From: Progne subis subis
Lineage: Eukaryota > Chordata > Aves > Passeriformes > Hirundinidae
Length of the DNA: 64,000 nucleotides
Assembly (NCBI GenBank): GCA_022316685.1
Contig: JAKJHU010000026.1
Coordinates: 3,534,501-3,598,500 of the forward strand
Reading direction: 5' to 3'
Part shown: positions 47,092 to 61,017 of the stretch, one piece after another
How positions within the stretch are numbered: the first letter of the stretch is position 1
Layout of the letters: every line of letters starts with the position of its first letter
Position numbers and translations under genes: made by a program
Notes under the pieces: model-generated
The model's database searches: none
The model's input: the letters and a program-made list of their open reading frames with translations, nothing else
Told to the model about the DNA's origin: nothing

Positions 47092-50000
47092 TTGTATGGT
47101 AGAAAGCATATACTTTTAACTTAAAACAGAAGATACAGAGGTGATGATATTTTCTCATACACTAGGTTATCTTTTTCTTTCTGGGTCTTTGTCTTGCCTT
47201 TAAAACTATATTCCTTAATATTTGTAAAAGGAGTAAGCATATGGTACTTGATGAGATTTTTCATCTTTTCTACTAAATTAATGAAACTATGGTATTGCAC
47301 ATAATTTATGTCTTGTACAGTAGGAGTCTTGGAAGGGGGAAATTTAATAAATTGAAGTTTTTCAACCCATATAAATTTCAGCACAACTTCAGTCAATGCA
47401 CTATATACTTATCTGAGTCATGTGAAGCTCTGACTGAATTACCAAAACAAAACTGAGTCACCACTGTGAACCCCCTTTATTTTTCTTAATCAAAGGAAGA
47501 AAGTAGCAGCAAAAAGGTCTGTTTGGCATGTTTATATGTGTGTTTCTAGGGCAGCAGAACAGCCTTATAAATTTCATTTACAGTAGTCATTGGCAAAATT
47601 AATCACTTCCTATCCTTAGAATAGCTCTGTACTCTATTAACAGAGGAATAAGTTCACTCCATATAAAACACCAAGAATCCAAACTTCCTACAAAGTCAAA
47701 ATGTTATTTGAAGTGATTTATTCCTAAAAACAAGATAAGTGGGTATTCTGGTATTCTAGCATAGGTTTACTGATACTTCAATTTTTCAAAAACAATTAGA
47801 ATTTCAAGATCCTTTTGGGATAAAATGAGCCCTCAATGTTAGTGTTTGCTAACAGCAAAATGACAAATTTGATAAGTTTATGATACTATAAGGAGCTCAA
47901 AACTAAGGAGGCTTTCCATTGTACTTCTTTCCTTTTATCTCTAATAATCTATATGTAAAAGCATATTCAGGTATACCAAAGAGAGATCCCAGCAAAAATC
48001 ACTGCATCTATAACTGGAATGATGAACATTTGAATCAATTTAAAAATTGCTAGGTAAGAAATACAAAGAAAAAGGAACTGCTGTAGAATATAAAAAGCAA
48101 GGTTCTCCAAATGTCAACACAGACAATCCATTCCAATACCATACTGCAGAAAGGTACATTCACAATTTCATTGTGATGGCACGAAATGCATGGACCATTT
48201 GGAAAATTAGTAATTTTAGCTACTTTTACATTGTGAGGAAATCACTCTTGGTACTTGTCATCAGTGAAAAAAATACGGATGCATTTTGAGGCAGTGGATT
48301 TTTACATCTAAAAGTAAGAAAAGTTAAGAAACACAAAAGAAACCCAGCTGATTTAATGGTCAACAAATTATGTGTTATTCCTGCGAAATGTTGTGTTACT
48401 CAATAAGCTTCAACTGAAAAATACAGGCAAGAATATCATCAGAAGTAAACTATGTTCATATTAATAACCATTGAAAGCCTTCCATTTAAAACTGGGTCTT
48501 TTAAACTGCAGCTGTAAGGCAACAACTGAAAAGAAGTAAAAACGAAAAGAAGTTCCTGCTTCCTTACTTCCAGATATGTTCTATATTGTTTGAAATATAA
48601 CACTTTGATTTATGCCTTTTAATGCTGAATTTTAAACACACAGAGGACCATTTTGCATATCAAAATGGCATTTTCTTTGTCAGTTGTTTATATTTCAGTT
48701 TTCCTTCAAAGCAAAGATTAAAGAACTATTTATCTCCTTTAATTCTTCCATCTTAGTACAAATTGGTCCAAGTAGGAAAATATCAAGACTTCTCTCAAAT
48801 GCTTATTTGCAATATGTGTTGTGCTGAGAGAGCCCTTGGGAATCCCTGCTAAGACAATGTTTACTAGATTAATGAGAGATTTATGTCCCTGAGCATAGTG
48901 CAGTTGTCTCTTTTTTCTCTGTATGAAATCATCTCCTCAACAAGAATTCTACTCCACAAAGCCATTTCCAATTAAAATAAATGTGACTCACCCATTAGGT
49001 TAGAAATATATGGTTTGGGAGAGTGGATTTCTGCAGTGCGGCCTATGATAGTTTCTAAAAGACACTGAGGGAGAAAAATTTAGCTGGACAATAGTGGCCT
49101 TTCTCTCTGCTTGGGACTCTGCTATAGCTATTTCTCCTTTGGATTAATTCAACACAGAGGAGAATGTTACTAAGCAATGCAAATGCAAGCCAACTCATGT
49201 TTTGTTCAGACCTAACTTGTGTGACCTCGGGAAGTAATCTCAAACCAGCTCCCTAGAAAGGGTGTGGTCCACTCATGACCCACTTGCAGGTGCCTCCAGT
49301 GTCCCAGTGAGCTTCCTCACTCTGCTGATCTCTGAAGCAACATCTCCAATTCTCCAAACTGGAGTCAGCACACGCTTCTGAATTCCCTGTGGAAATGTGG
49401 ACTACATTCTAAGTGATGTGCTGGTTTCTGCAAAATTACTGCTGGTTTGGCTATGCTTCCAACAAGAATATATCTGTTTAATATTCTGAATCTGTCTACA
49501 ACTAGAAACTGCCAGGAAGTATTCAATTTTCATCCCTTTTGGTCATTATTCCTGTCTTTATTTCTCTGATGTTTTTTAGGGAAAGAAGTAGATGAAAATA
49601 GTAGCAAAAGGGCATATCAGAAATACCCCCTTTGTCAAACCAGCGGCCTACACTTCTTGATATATTTAATAACAAGTTGCATCTAGGAAGATTTATGATG
49701 GTTCCTCAGTCTTTAACTACCCATATCAGCAGTGTACGTCTTATTTTGCAGAACAGTAACCAAGGTGCCCCTGTTTTGCTAAGACTTCCAACATTTTTCT
49801 TCCATCAGTCCATTTAAAAGCTCATTTTCTTTTAGAATTCCTGCAGAAACTGAAGAAGAGCTACATTAATCAAAGGCATGATTTGCAGATACTTGCAAAT
49901 ATTTCAGTTAATGAGTTTTCTTTATATGATTATGTTAATTTTGATACTATGAATCTTTAAATACTTTTTTGATGCGCTAGCACATTAACTGCTGTAAAAT

Positions 50001-51605
50001 GAATTCATAGATAGAAGGCTAATTGCCCACCTAGTACAATGTTGTCACTGTTTATTACTAAAAATGATCAAGTGGCTAAAGCCTAATCACAACCACAAAT
50101 ATCAGGTGGCTGCTGCTTAGTTACTGGCCTCATTCACTACCAATCAGCTGCATATATCTGCACTGTTTTAGCTGATGTTTAGCCATTTCATACATCCAAA
50201 TATTTAAACATACCTACTTGTCAAGCAACAAAATAAGCACAAATAAGCAGAAACTACTGGACAATAGGAAAAAGGCCCAATGGAAAAAAAACCACACCAA
50301 TAGGTACTACAAAGCAAATCCAAAAATTGAGAAGAAAGCCAACATCCTTCTTCTACTGGGAATGAGGAATGTTAACAACTCACAGCAATCACCATGGTCC
50401 TCTGTACTTGTCTTAGGAAAACAAGATGCAAACAGGAAACCATGCATGACCCAGAACAGAAAAAAGCCTGGATAAGAGGGGGCAATTCTAAAGTCTGTTA
50501 GTGATTTGCTTTCAAGGAAGGCAGCAGAATCTCCACTTCTTAATTTTGTTTTCACTGTCAATCGGTTTAACTTGACAAGAGGGACCCAGCAAACAGTACT
50601 GCAGTAAAGTCTACCAGTGAGTGCCTGTCCCAGAGGAATTACAAAATTATACCCAAACAGCATGAGCTCTGACCTTTCGCAAAACATAGAGGAATGTATT
50701 AAGTTACTTGCTTTTGTTACCCAGAACGGTTTATTGCCTCACGAAAAACATCAGAATGCAGAGATATATAAAGAATTAATGGTAGACCACTAAAACACTG
50801 AGTAAAAATAATTTATTCTTCCCTCTAAAAAGAACTGCAATCATACTGAGTTCCTTTGGTGTTTATGTAGCCAAAACATTTAATTTAAAAGAAATGTTAC
50901 AGTAACTTATAAGCAGTAAAAACTGCTTTTTTTTTTTTTTTTTTTTTGATAGTGCACATTGCAAGAGCAGAGTCCAGCTGATACTACTGAAATGTTCATT
51001 GTGTCTATGCAGTAAAAGAATAATCAGATTTGCTGCTGACTTCCTTCCCTTGGTCTGAGCTATAATATATATTTTAATGAAAGACAGTGCTCTGGGCAAT
51101 GTCACACATTTTGATGGAAATTTCAGAGGGAATCATTATCCCAGGAGATAACTGTACTATCCATAGCAGTGTCCACAAATTGACAAGAAGTTATTCCACA
51201 CCCTTGTCAAACAGAGAAGGAAAATCGAAAACCACAGTTTCCCCCATCTGCTGAATGAATTTTCTGAGATAGAAGAAAAATAATTGAATTGTAATCATCC
51301 AGGAAAAAACACAACTGAAACAGTATTAACTTCACAATATAACACTATAGCACACAAACATCTGTTCTTGCAAGATGTTTCGGCTTGCAAGAGGCTTCTC
51401 TGAAGTCTGCTCCTTTGGCGCAGCCATTAGGAAGACTGTAATGGCAGAAGTATGTGAGCGCATAAGCAATCATGTCCGAAACAATATCAGGCATACTAAA
51501 GCAACCACAAGTAGTCAACATTAGCTTCTAGTTTCTCTCTATACAAAAGGCCTCCAAGGAATGAAAAAGGAAAAACAGAAGAAAAAAGTAATTCTAAAAG
51601 AACAC

Positions 51606-51628
51606 TATATATATATATATATATATAT
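51606..51628. repeat. (TA)n microsatellite
   Basis: About eleven TA units in AT-rich intron. Confidence 0.9.
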
Positions 51629-54600
51629 TTTAATATAAAAGTGTCATTTTCTTTTCAAAGAAAGAAAAACTGTGTCTCCATACTATGTGTCTTCCTTATG
51701 GAAGAAAAACAATTACTCTCTGGTGAAGGTTTTCCTCTGAACTATCTTCACTACAGTAAGTTTTTATTTCAGACATCTTTTACTTGGGCAAATGCTGTGA
51801 TGAGCATAGAAACTATTTTTTTTCCTAGCAAGGAGGATTTACACAGTCTATGAATTTTAGAGTTTTTTAAGAGTTTCACAGACTTGAACAGAAGCAAATT
51901 ACTAAGAAATAAGAAAAAAAAATCATATTTGGTCTTCAGTTTTCAGCATATCTTCACAATTACTGTCACGAAATCTCACTTTATAATCAATAATTCTGTA
52001 GTCATGGTGATTCCAAGACCCATTCAGTAGGACTGTAAATTTGACAATTTGAATCCAAGTGTCTTGATGGTACATTGCTACTCAAATAAGCCCTGATCAC
52101 ATATCATCACCATTGTAAGAAGAATGTTTTGCTTCTGATTGTGTTACTTAATCATAACAAGATGGTGATAAGCCAGCACAAAGCACTTCTAAAAATCTCA
52201 CCATTCCTATAAATGAGCACAAGCAGTAATGGGAAGTAAAAGCTTTTCAGTTCATGGGACTACTCTTGGGCACAGGTCCTTCAAACCTCTCACTTATTTA
52301 GACCACTGAAACTCCACTTTGTCTGTAAATGCAGCTGCATTCAGCTACACAATCACAGATGCACTACACCTCAAAAATACCTAAAACAGTCCTAGGTACC
52401 AATATTGTAACTTGCATTTCCTGCTCAAGTTAAGTCTGCTTTCATATGAAAGGATGTTTTGCTTAAGACATTGAAAAGGTCAAGGACAGTAAAAACAGTA
52501 AGTGCATATATTCTCTGAAAAGACCCAAGAAATGCAAGAGTTCAGGGTTTGGAAACTCAATCTTGCAGTAAAAGCTATTCTTCCCTGAAAAACATTGCAC
52601 ATTTGTGGCAATGATGGAGTAAAAGCATGTGTAAAAACAGTGTTTCCACACACTGTTTCTGCAGACTGTCTAGAAGTGCTTTTGACTTTGCTTTTTCATT
52701 TCTGGTGCTTGTTTGGTCAAGCTACTTTCACTGCACTTTTTTTTTTTTTTTTTTTTTTTCAGTTTGTACAAAGAGAAAATCAAACTCTTTTTTTCTTTCC
52801 ATTTCCAGTACAGAGCCAAAAAGGGAAAACATCCCTTATAACAGGGTCTTCTAAAAAGAAAAGATGTGTATCTTTTACTGAACAGGAATGCCAACCTAAG
52901 GATTATTTAGGATTTTTCAATATGTGAAAAAGCTATTAGTTCTCTAAAAGCCTGATCAATGAATTTTGTACTATGAGTGATCTCCATGCTTAGAGCTTCT
53001 CCTGATATTGAGAGTGATAGAAAGAGCTCACTGCAGCACATAGCTGTAAGTGTAATAGTACTCAAACCCTTTTTGAAAGTACCATTTATTTGTTTGCTTG
53101 TTTGTTTGACAGTACTACAGCTAATACTGTTTACTCTATGAAACATCTGAAGACAGCACATTAATTTTTAAGCTCTAGGAAAACAACTCTGCTGTGTACA
53201 AATATGATATTCTAAATTACTGCTTTTTACTTTGCTCTTCCTAAGAAATACTGTGAAGAGGAGAGAAAAAAAAAAAAAAAAAAAGGTGTGACTTTCTGAT
53301 GTAGTATTTGTGAGCTGTGTAAAATCAGCTAGAGCAATTTTTTTTGTCAGGGACCTGATTACTTACTCAATTACAGAGCTTGATTACTAAAAAAAAAATT
53401 ATGTGGAAAAGATCAAGGAGAGATAATTAATTTACCAGTTTTCTTTTCTCTCATCCTTCCAAAAAACTTTCACACATTTTTCAGTTTGATGTTTTTGCGG
53501 CTAATTTGCTGAGAAATTTGCAAGACTGTGTAAAGAAAACAGGTTAGCTACTGTCCAATGGCTTCTATTTCAGGTGAAAAAGTTGTTTCATTCTGAAGAA
53601 ACTGAAAAGAATGCACTACCATGTATCATCAAAGACTGCAGATATCATTGTTTAAAATTATTTAATCTCCACATTTTTGTGAACTCCCTATGAAAGCATA
53701 TTAATGCATTTTCCAGGTAAAATAAATATGTGTTTTCATTATTGAGATGATTTTTTTCTTTTGGTCAGTTTATTTGTTAAGACTTCTTTGTTACATACTA
53801 TTGAAATGTTAGGAAGTAGTATCATAACACTGAATATCAGAATATTTATTTATTGGGGTGTTGATTCACTGCTTATACAGTATTAAACCCTTAAAAGTAT
53901 GTTCTAGTTTTGCATCTGGTTTTGCGTCGTCTCTTTCATATGGTCTACAGCTGTTCTTCTTATTGGGTGAAATTTATATTTGTAAAAGGACTGCTTCTAT
54001 ATAGTTTCCATTACAACTTTCACAACTGACCATCCTTCTTCTGCATCTCTCTTAGAAGAGAGTATGATTTTTTTTTCTTCTGATTATAAACACTTTACTT
54101 CTTCCTCTAATGTAGAACTCTTCTGTTTGCTAGAAACAAAAAGTACTACATGACACAGTAAAAAAAAAAAAAAAACCAAAAAAACCCCACACCTCCACAA
54201 CATCATGTTGAGAGAATGTTTCCACAAATTTGAAAGATTGCCTGTGCCTCAAAATCCATTGATAATGAAAAATGCCAGCTCTGCTACTTTGAACAGCTTT
54301 GTTGTCTAAGTCAGGAGGTTCATGTTGAGAACAGAAGCTTATCGCCAGCCCTCTCCACAGATGTCATGTAATGACTGCAATAACAAAGTGACAAAGTGAT
54401 CCTGGCTGTTACAAAGATGACTATACTTCCACAAGTAGGGATAAAAAAATAGAAACCTACAAATGCCAGTGAATGTCTATGTAAACAACTTTCCTTAACT
54501 TTATCATATTTTTTATTGGCTGTTACAAAAACTTTCTGGATCCCATATGAATGTAAACTGGGGAAATGTAAGAATCTTTTCTGCGTATTTCCCTACTTTA

Positions 54601-56983
54601 CACAAGCATTCCCAAGAATAAATACAATTTCTGAGGTCAAGGTTTTTAAATCAGGTAATTCTTACCTATTAGCACAGTATTTCTAAAAATGGTACTGTGC
54701 TACTGCTTCTTTTGTCTTTCTAGATTTACCATTACCCACTGCAGCACATAAAAACCTGAACTGCCACTAATGCAAGTTTTTGATTTTAAGACCTAACAAA
54801 CCCCTCATTTTTCACATTTACTTCAGTACAACTTCCAGAGAAGTAAAACATAAGTTCTGAAAATATTTATAAAACAGTTTTACATCACAATTAATGATTA
54901 ACTGGTGTTTTGAAACAGCACTTGTACAGAGGCCTGGTGTAATGTGTAAAGTTTTGCTGCATTTTGCACCTGAAAATATACTTGCAAGTACTGCATGATA
55001 TTTTTTTCAGCACAGTGCAGAAAATTTCCATCTTCTCATGGACAACTGCCATTCTTCATTGTGACTGACAACACACAGTCTAACAAAGAGAGTAAGAAAA
55101 TATGCTAGACTTTTGAAATAGCAGCCAAGGAGACCAAGTCATCCAAATTTCCAGAGACTCACAGTTAAATTTGATATATACTCAATTGTTCCTGTAGCAG
55201 CTGCAGTATATTTTTCTATAATGGGATGTACAGGAAGTATCAGCAGATAACATCATGATGTAAATAGTGTAAAATTGTGGAACATTTGGTATTCTAGCAT
55301 TGCTCTAGTAAAAGCAACAAAATTTAGATTAAAATTCTGTTTAAAAACATAGGAAAATGTGCAGAATAATTTATCTTGCATAGCTTTAGGTAAATGGATG
55401 TTTTGTAATTAAATAATACCTTCTTGTCAAAGTTCAACTTTTCTCACTGAAAAATATTTATGTTCTTTGCTGTCCATTGTAAAGTCACATATGTTTCATG
55501 CTTGAACTTGTTTTCATTTTTCTGCAGGACAGATATATCTGGACCATGGAATTATCTTGAATTTAACACAAGAAAAATCTAGTTATGAATTACTTTCTTC
55601 CAGTTACCCTTTGACAGAGTTTTAACAGAAAACATTTCAACAAAACAAGTCAGAGGCTTATTGATTTACTAAAATGAACAGTAATATAATCTGCATGTTA
55701 CTTTTAACACAAAATCTATGTTTCTTATTAATAAAGAATATGCTATGTTCACTATCATCTAATTCCAGTAAGTAGCACCCATGTTCTCTTTTTGTACATG
55801 TAAAGGTTCCCAGACATGGTGTTTCCTTCACTGCTATCACTCACTTAAGTAAGGGATGAAAAGAAATCTGTTAAAATTTGATCTCTCTCTGGGACCAGTA
55901 TTCAAACTATATTAAAAGTCAGAAGTATATTTTTCACACTTCAATGCAGTATATTCCTCTCCTTAGTGTTTCTTATTGGACATGTTGATACATCAATATA
56001 GATGTAATTTATCATGAACATTTTGATGATTTTTTCTTTTCAGAGATGCTCTGACACCTTCTCCCTTCTCTAAAAATGCTCAGGCAGAATAGCATTACAA
56101 CTCTTAAAGTTATCGGCTGCCAAGAAACAGTTAGGTACAAATGATTCTTTAAAAGAATATGTGTAAAATGACAGGGAAAGCAATATAAAAATAATTCTTT
56201 CTGGGAGATCATTAAAATGACCAAAAATAGATAAATATACTACGTATTCTTGCTAGCAGTACAAGACAGCATCAATATAGAGCATGGAGTCTTATTTGGA
56301 AGTTCTTTGCATGGTTTATTCATTAACACATTTTCCATAACAGACTGTTTTCTTTACATTTAAGCACCGCAGGAGGAAGTGCCCATATGTCCCAGCAGAA
56401 GATCCATGGATATGATTCTGATTTCCTAGGGTCTTTTTTCCTAACCTAATACCGTGAAGTCCAAAAATATTTATTCTTTTTCAGGAAAAGTTAAAATAAT
56501 AAAAACATATTGCTTGATATTTCAAACACCCACTGAATACAAGCTTTCACTTAGTCATCCTAAAGTGAGTAAATATTATTCATATTGCTAAAATCCTACT
56601 GATTCCATGTAAGAAATAATTTAGCAGGTTGCTATGTTCAGTGGTGTTATACAGTCCTAACACAAGAATTCCGGGCAACAAAGATGACTACTGGTTAGGC
56701 AGAAAAAATAAAAATCTTATTTTGACAAGAGGTCAATTTTTTTATTATTTTTTTATTTTTTTTTTATTTTTATTTCCCCCCCTCAAAAGATAATTTTAAA
56801 ATCATGTAATCAACTGGAAATATTTTCCTTCCAACCCAAACAACATTGTGCTCTTAGAACTAAAAAAACCCCAGACAAATGATGGTGATGTAGTAAATAT
56901 CACATTCTGTAAAGGTTTACTCAAAAAAACTCTGGGTAAAATCAGGAATGCCTCCTGCTTCCCACCTCTTCTGTTAATATAAT

Positions 56984-57010
56984 TTTTTGTTGTTGTTTTG
57001 GTGTTTTTTG

Positions 57011-57041
<31 letters not shown>

Positions 57042-57070
57042 GTTTTTTGTTTTTTGTTTGTTTTTTTTGT
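56984..57070. repeat. (TTTTG)n tract
   Basis: T/G-only sequence with TTTTG pentamers and TTTTTTG variants. Confidence 0.9.
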
Positions 57071-60000
57071 TCATATGCAAATCCACATCTTGAAGAATTT
57101 AGCATGTGTACAAGAGGAGCAAACAACAAAATAAATATTCAACATCACAACAATGGTGGGAGTATAAGAAGAAAGCTTGTATCAAAACAGTTTCTCAGGA
57201 AATGCCAATGAGGTATACTCTGTCTTTCCTAAGGATAAATTCCTGACTAATTCCAAAAGAAGTTACACTAAAAATATTGCATGTGTCTTCTATGACTTGT
57301 CATTATGTATAGTAGATTGGCTTCAAAACTACATTTTCTTTCATTACTTAATATCTGACTTTTTCTACAATGCATAAAATCAGAAACAAGTTAAAAAATT
57401 CCTGTATTTAAATATGTTTATTTTTATAAAACCATCAAATGGTTGCACTTAAAAAAATATTATGCTAAGAAGTTATCCAAACAAATATCCTGTGGTCTGA
57501 ATTACAAAGTCCTTTCGGTTTACATACAGGATAAAACTGGTTTCCTCTTTAGGCTCAGGTTTAGATACAAATTGCATGAAAATAAACAAAAAGAGATAAT
57601 GTATCCTTTTCTGAAGATGAGGCCTCTTGATACAACCAGTGATGCTCCTTCAACTTCCAACTACATCTGTAAACACATAGTTAAAATACCACTTAAGTAA
57701 AATGTAGTGCAAGTCTCCAAAGCTTTAAATCACACCAGGTCAAGAATGGTAGGGTAAGAGGGTTCTCAAAACATTAATTGATTATTATTTTATTGATTGC
57801 TGATTTTATTAATTGCTGACTCACACTCAACTGTCTGTGTAAGTAAGGTCAGGGCAGAAGCAATGAGCTCTCAGGCAAACTGCAAGGTACTCAGTAGTAC
57901 AGGAGATCAAAGGGAGAAGCTTTCTGAAGACTTCAGATCTTTCAGAGTGGAATTACTTTTTTTTTTTTTTTTCCTTCTTCCAGAAACTGGAGGTGGATTG
58001 TTGTATTGAAACTTTGTATTTCAAAGAGGGAAATCCCACTCTTCAGCCCAGGATATCACATCCTTATGTGATCAAACTCTTCTCCTCGGGCTATTTTACA
58101 CCCCTTTATCTTTCAAAAAGTTCCATCATGCCTCTTCACTTTCCCTCCTGGCACTCAGTTCTTGTATGTATCCCAGCCTGTAAACTCTTGTTCTCATGCT
58201 CCACAGGCACTGCAGCTCTTACAACCCCACCTCCAGCAGCATACACACCGATAAACTGTGATGTCAAGGACATATAAAAATTTAAACATAAGATTTTGGT
58301 ATTTAATTTTTTTTGCTAAAGGATAAAGAGAATCTTGAAAGTATAACTGGGTGCAAATTTCTGCAGTGAATAGAGAGTTATAGAAACATATGTGTATATA
58401 TATATTCATAAAAGTAACTCTAAGCCTAAAGCTGTTTGTTTTAAAATTAGGGTAGCCAATGTGGAATTTTCATTAAAGTAAGTAATTAAAAGTTAAGTAG
58501 CTCTCAGGACCATCTGTGTTTCAGCCTTTCTAAAATAAATCCAAAGGCTTCATGGGCAGGCAAAAGATGCATTTTCAGTTTAAAAATACAGCCTGCCCCT
58601 ACCCATCAAAATATCCACATTTAGTTCTGTGAAGACAGGTGTACACGTATTTATATATACAGTATACATACAGTCATACATACAATCTCGGTAAAGTTGA
58701 GAAAGACAACTTTGAAATGCAAATATTTTAGAATACTTCACTTACTTTTTGCATTTTCACTGGAATGGGGAATTAAGACATTTTCCATAATTCTACATAA
58801 ATTTCTAATATAAAGAAGAAAGCTTCAGCAGTCATCTTAAAGCACATGATATGGCTGTGATAACAGCCTTGCAGAAAGACTACAAGGACACATTCAGTAA
58901 AGCATGAGTTTGCCTGCCATTTATTTCCGCACTGGAAGTGGTGCTTTCAGTATCATGATGTCATTCAAATTAGCACATGAGGGGAATAGTTGCTTGCAAA
59001 ATTCTGAAAATGCTCAAGGACAAGTGAAGCCTTGTGAAAGCATAATTTAATTAATGATAAAAATCTGGAAAGTAGTCTCACGGCCCACAGTTGGTATTAG
59101 TGCACCTAGTTACTGATTAATTCCATTTGTATCTTGCAGAAGTAATGTTGTTGCTTGACCTCTGTCTATGTAGTTTTACTTCTTACACTATATGCACCTC
59201 ATGCTTTAGTTTGTGTTTTGTAATTTTTTTTCTTCTCATGTAAATAATTATTTTCAAGTTCCATTTGATCTTAAAACTTGTTCCAGAGAAAACTGAAGGC
59301 CTGTGAAATAGAAATAAGATTCTACCTGATATTATATCAGCAAAATTTTTCTAGTCAATATGAATTTTTCCCACTTAATCCTGACCAGCATTAGTAAGTA
59401 CCACTTATTGTGCCTGAATGCATCTAACAAAAGATTTTTCAGCTGGCCTTCAACGTCAGTTTCAGTATGTATTTAGTAAACAATACAAGACTTTTTTCAG
59501 ATTAGTCTGGTCATGAAAATTATCAATTATGGACAATCCTCTCCAATAATAATAACAACAATATTGACAATTAAAGTATTATTCTTTATGGTAGAGGAAC
59601 AAATTTTTTCATATCTCTGTTCCCCTGAATCATGCAAAAGGAGGAGAGAGGTGATACTTTGAAACCTTACCTGGTGAGGTATGTTGACTAGATTATCAGA
59701 AATACTCCCTACTAACCAAGTATTTAAAATAACTTTTTTTGTGACACTTTATATAGGAGTTCTCCAAGAAGACTCTGCCTGGAAGAGGTACCTCTCACTG
59801 CAGAAGATGCATTGGCTCAAGGGCTCCAGACAAAAATCAAGTGGGGCCTGGACTATCCAGCATAAGTGATACCACACCAAGGTATCTTGGGACATTTTCT
59901 GATGTCCTAATAATGACTATAAACTTAAAGATCAGGCTACGATAGATAAAAGTTTCTATCTGTTTAGTTCTGGATATGATTTCATTTTAGTTTGCGATGA

Positions 60001-60094
60001 TTCTGCTTATTCCCCTCAAATATCCCCAGCTTGATAATGTAATTTCAGTAGTTAATATATAAATAACTGGCTTATGGACAATGGCCTTAGACAG

Positions 60095-60252
60095 AACAAA
60101 CAAGCAAACAAACAAACAAATCATCAAACCACCCCATCTCAAAAAAGCAAAAAAGCCACCAAACAATTACCTCAAAATAAAACAAAAAGCAGAAAAACCC
60201 CAGCAGAACGCCACATCTCAAAAAAAAAACAAAAAATCCCCACAAACACACA
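60095..60252. repeat. CAAA-rich low-complexity tract
   Basis: CAAA tetramers followed by AC-rich imperfect sequence with almost no G or T in long stretches. Confidence 0.85.
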
Positions 60253-60734
60253 CATAAAAATTAAAACATGAGAGAAAATGAATGAACAATATGAACAATG
60301 AATGAAGAAATGAACAAGATGATGCAAGAGTACTGATTAAATGAGACAGAGTAGACAAAACTCTGTAAGAAAGGGTTTAGTCATAGCTGGTCCCATAGCA
60401 GGCTGTCATTATGGAATGAATAATCTTTTGATGTTTCTTCCTGATCTAAAATTCTGTGGCTTTCTAATTTTTAGAAAGCATTTTGGCTATTTCATGTATA
60501 AATCATCTCCTTTCAATCTGTTATCCTTCCTTGATTAGGGAAAGGTAAAAGTTCAGTTCTATGAATAAATTAGACTCTAACTTTTAAAGTTAACATTTAT
60601 AAAGGGTAGAAAAAGGGTCTATTTTTTTCAGGGAATCATTATTTCATTACACATCAGCAATACTTAATTTATCTTGCAGACAGGATTGCTGAAATACTAC
60701 CACAACACATTTTCTCGAATCAAACAAAATCTGT

Positions 60735-60836
60735 CAAAAAAAACCAAAACCAAAACCAAACAAAACAAAAAAACCAAACCAAACCAAACCAAACCAAAAA
60801 TAAACAAACAAACAAACAATCAAAAAAAACCCCCAC
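60735..60836. repeat. (CAAAA)n/(CCAAA)n tract
   Basis: Pentamer array with CCAAA, CAAAA and CAAA phases ending in CCCCCAC, similar in make-up to the tract at 27652-27806. Confidence 0.9.
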
Positions 60837-60978
60837 ACCCAAGCATAGGTTGTTTCTATTTCAAATTCCTAAAGAGGTGTAAGGCTTGAAAAATAACAGA
60901 TTTATTCATTTTCTTACACTTCTTAAAATACTTATTTAAATTTATGTTCAGGGTTAGTCCCATATGATTAAGGGGCTT

Positions 60979-60982
60979 AAAA

Positions 60983-61013
<31 letters not shown>

Positions 61014-61017
61014 TATA
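60979..61017. repeat. Poly(A) plus (AT)n microsatellite
   Basis: About 13 A residues followed by about 13 AT units. Confidence 0.95.

Noticed and set aside
46657..47158. Open frames of 106-150 codons on both strands
   Set aside because: They arise from the T-free simple repeat; the peptides are Phe/Cys/Val or Lys/Asn/Gln runs with no domain.
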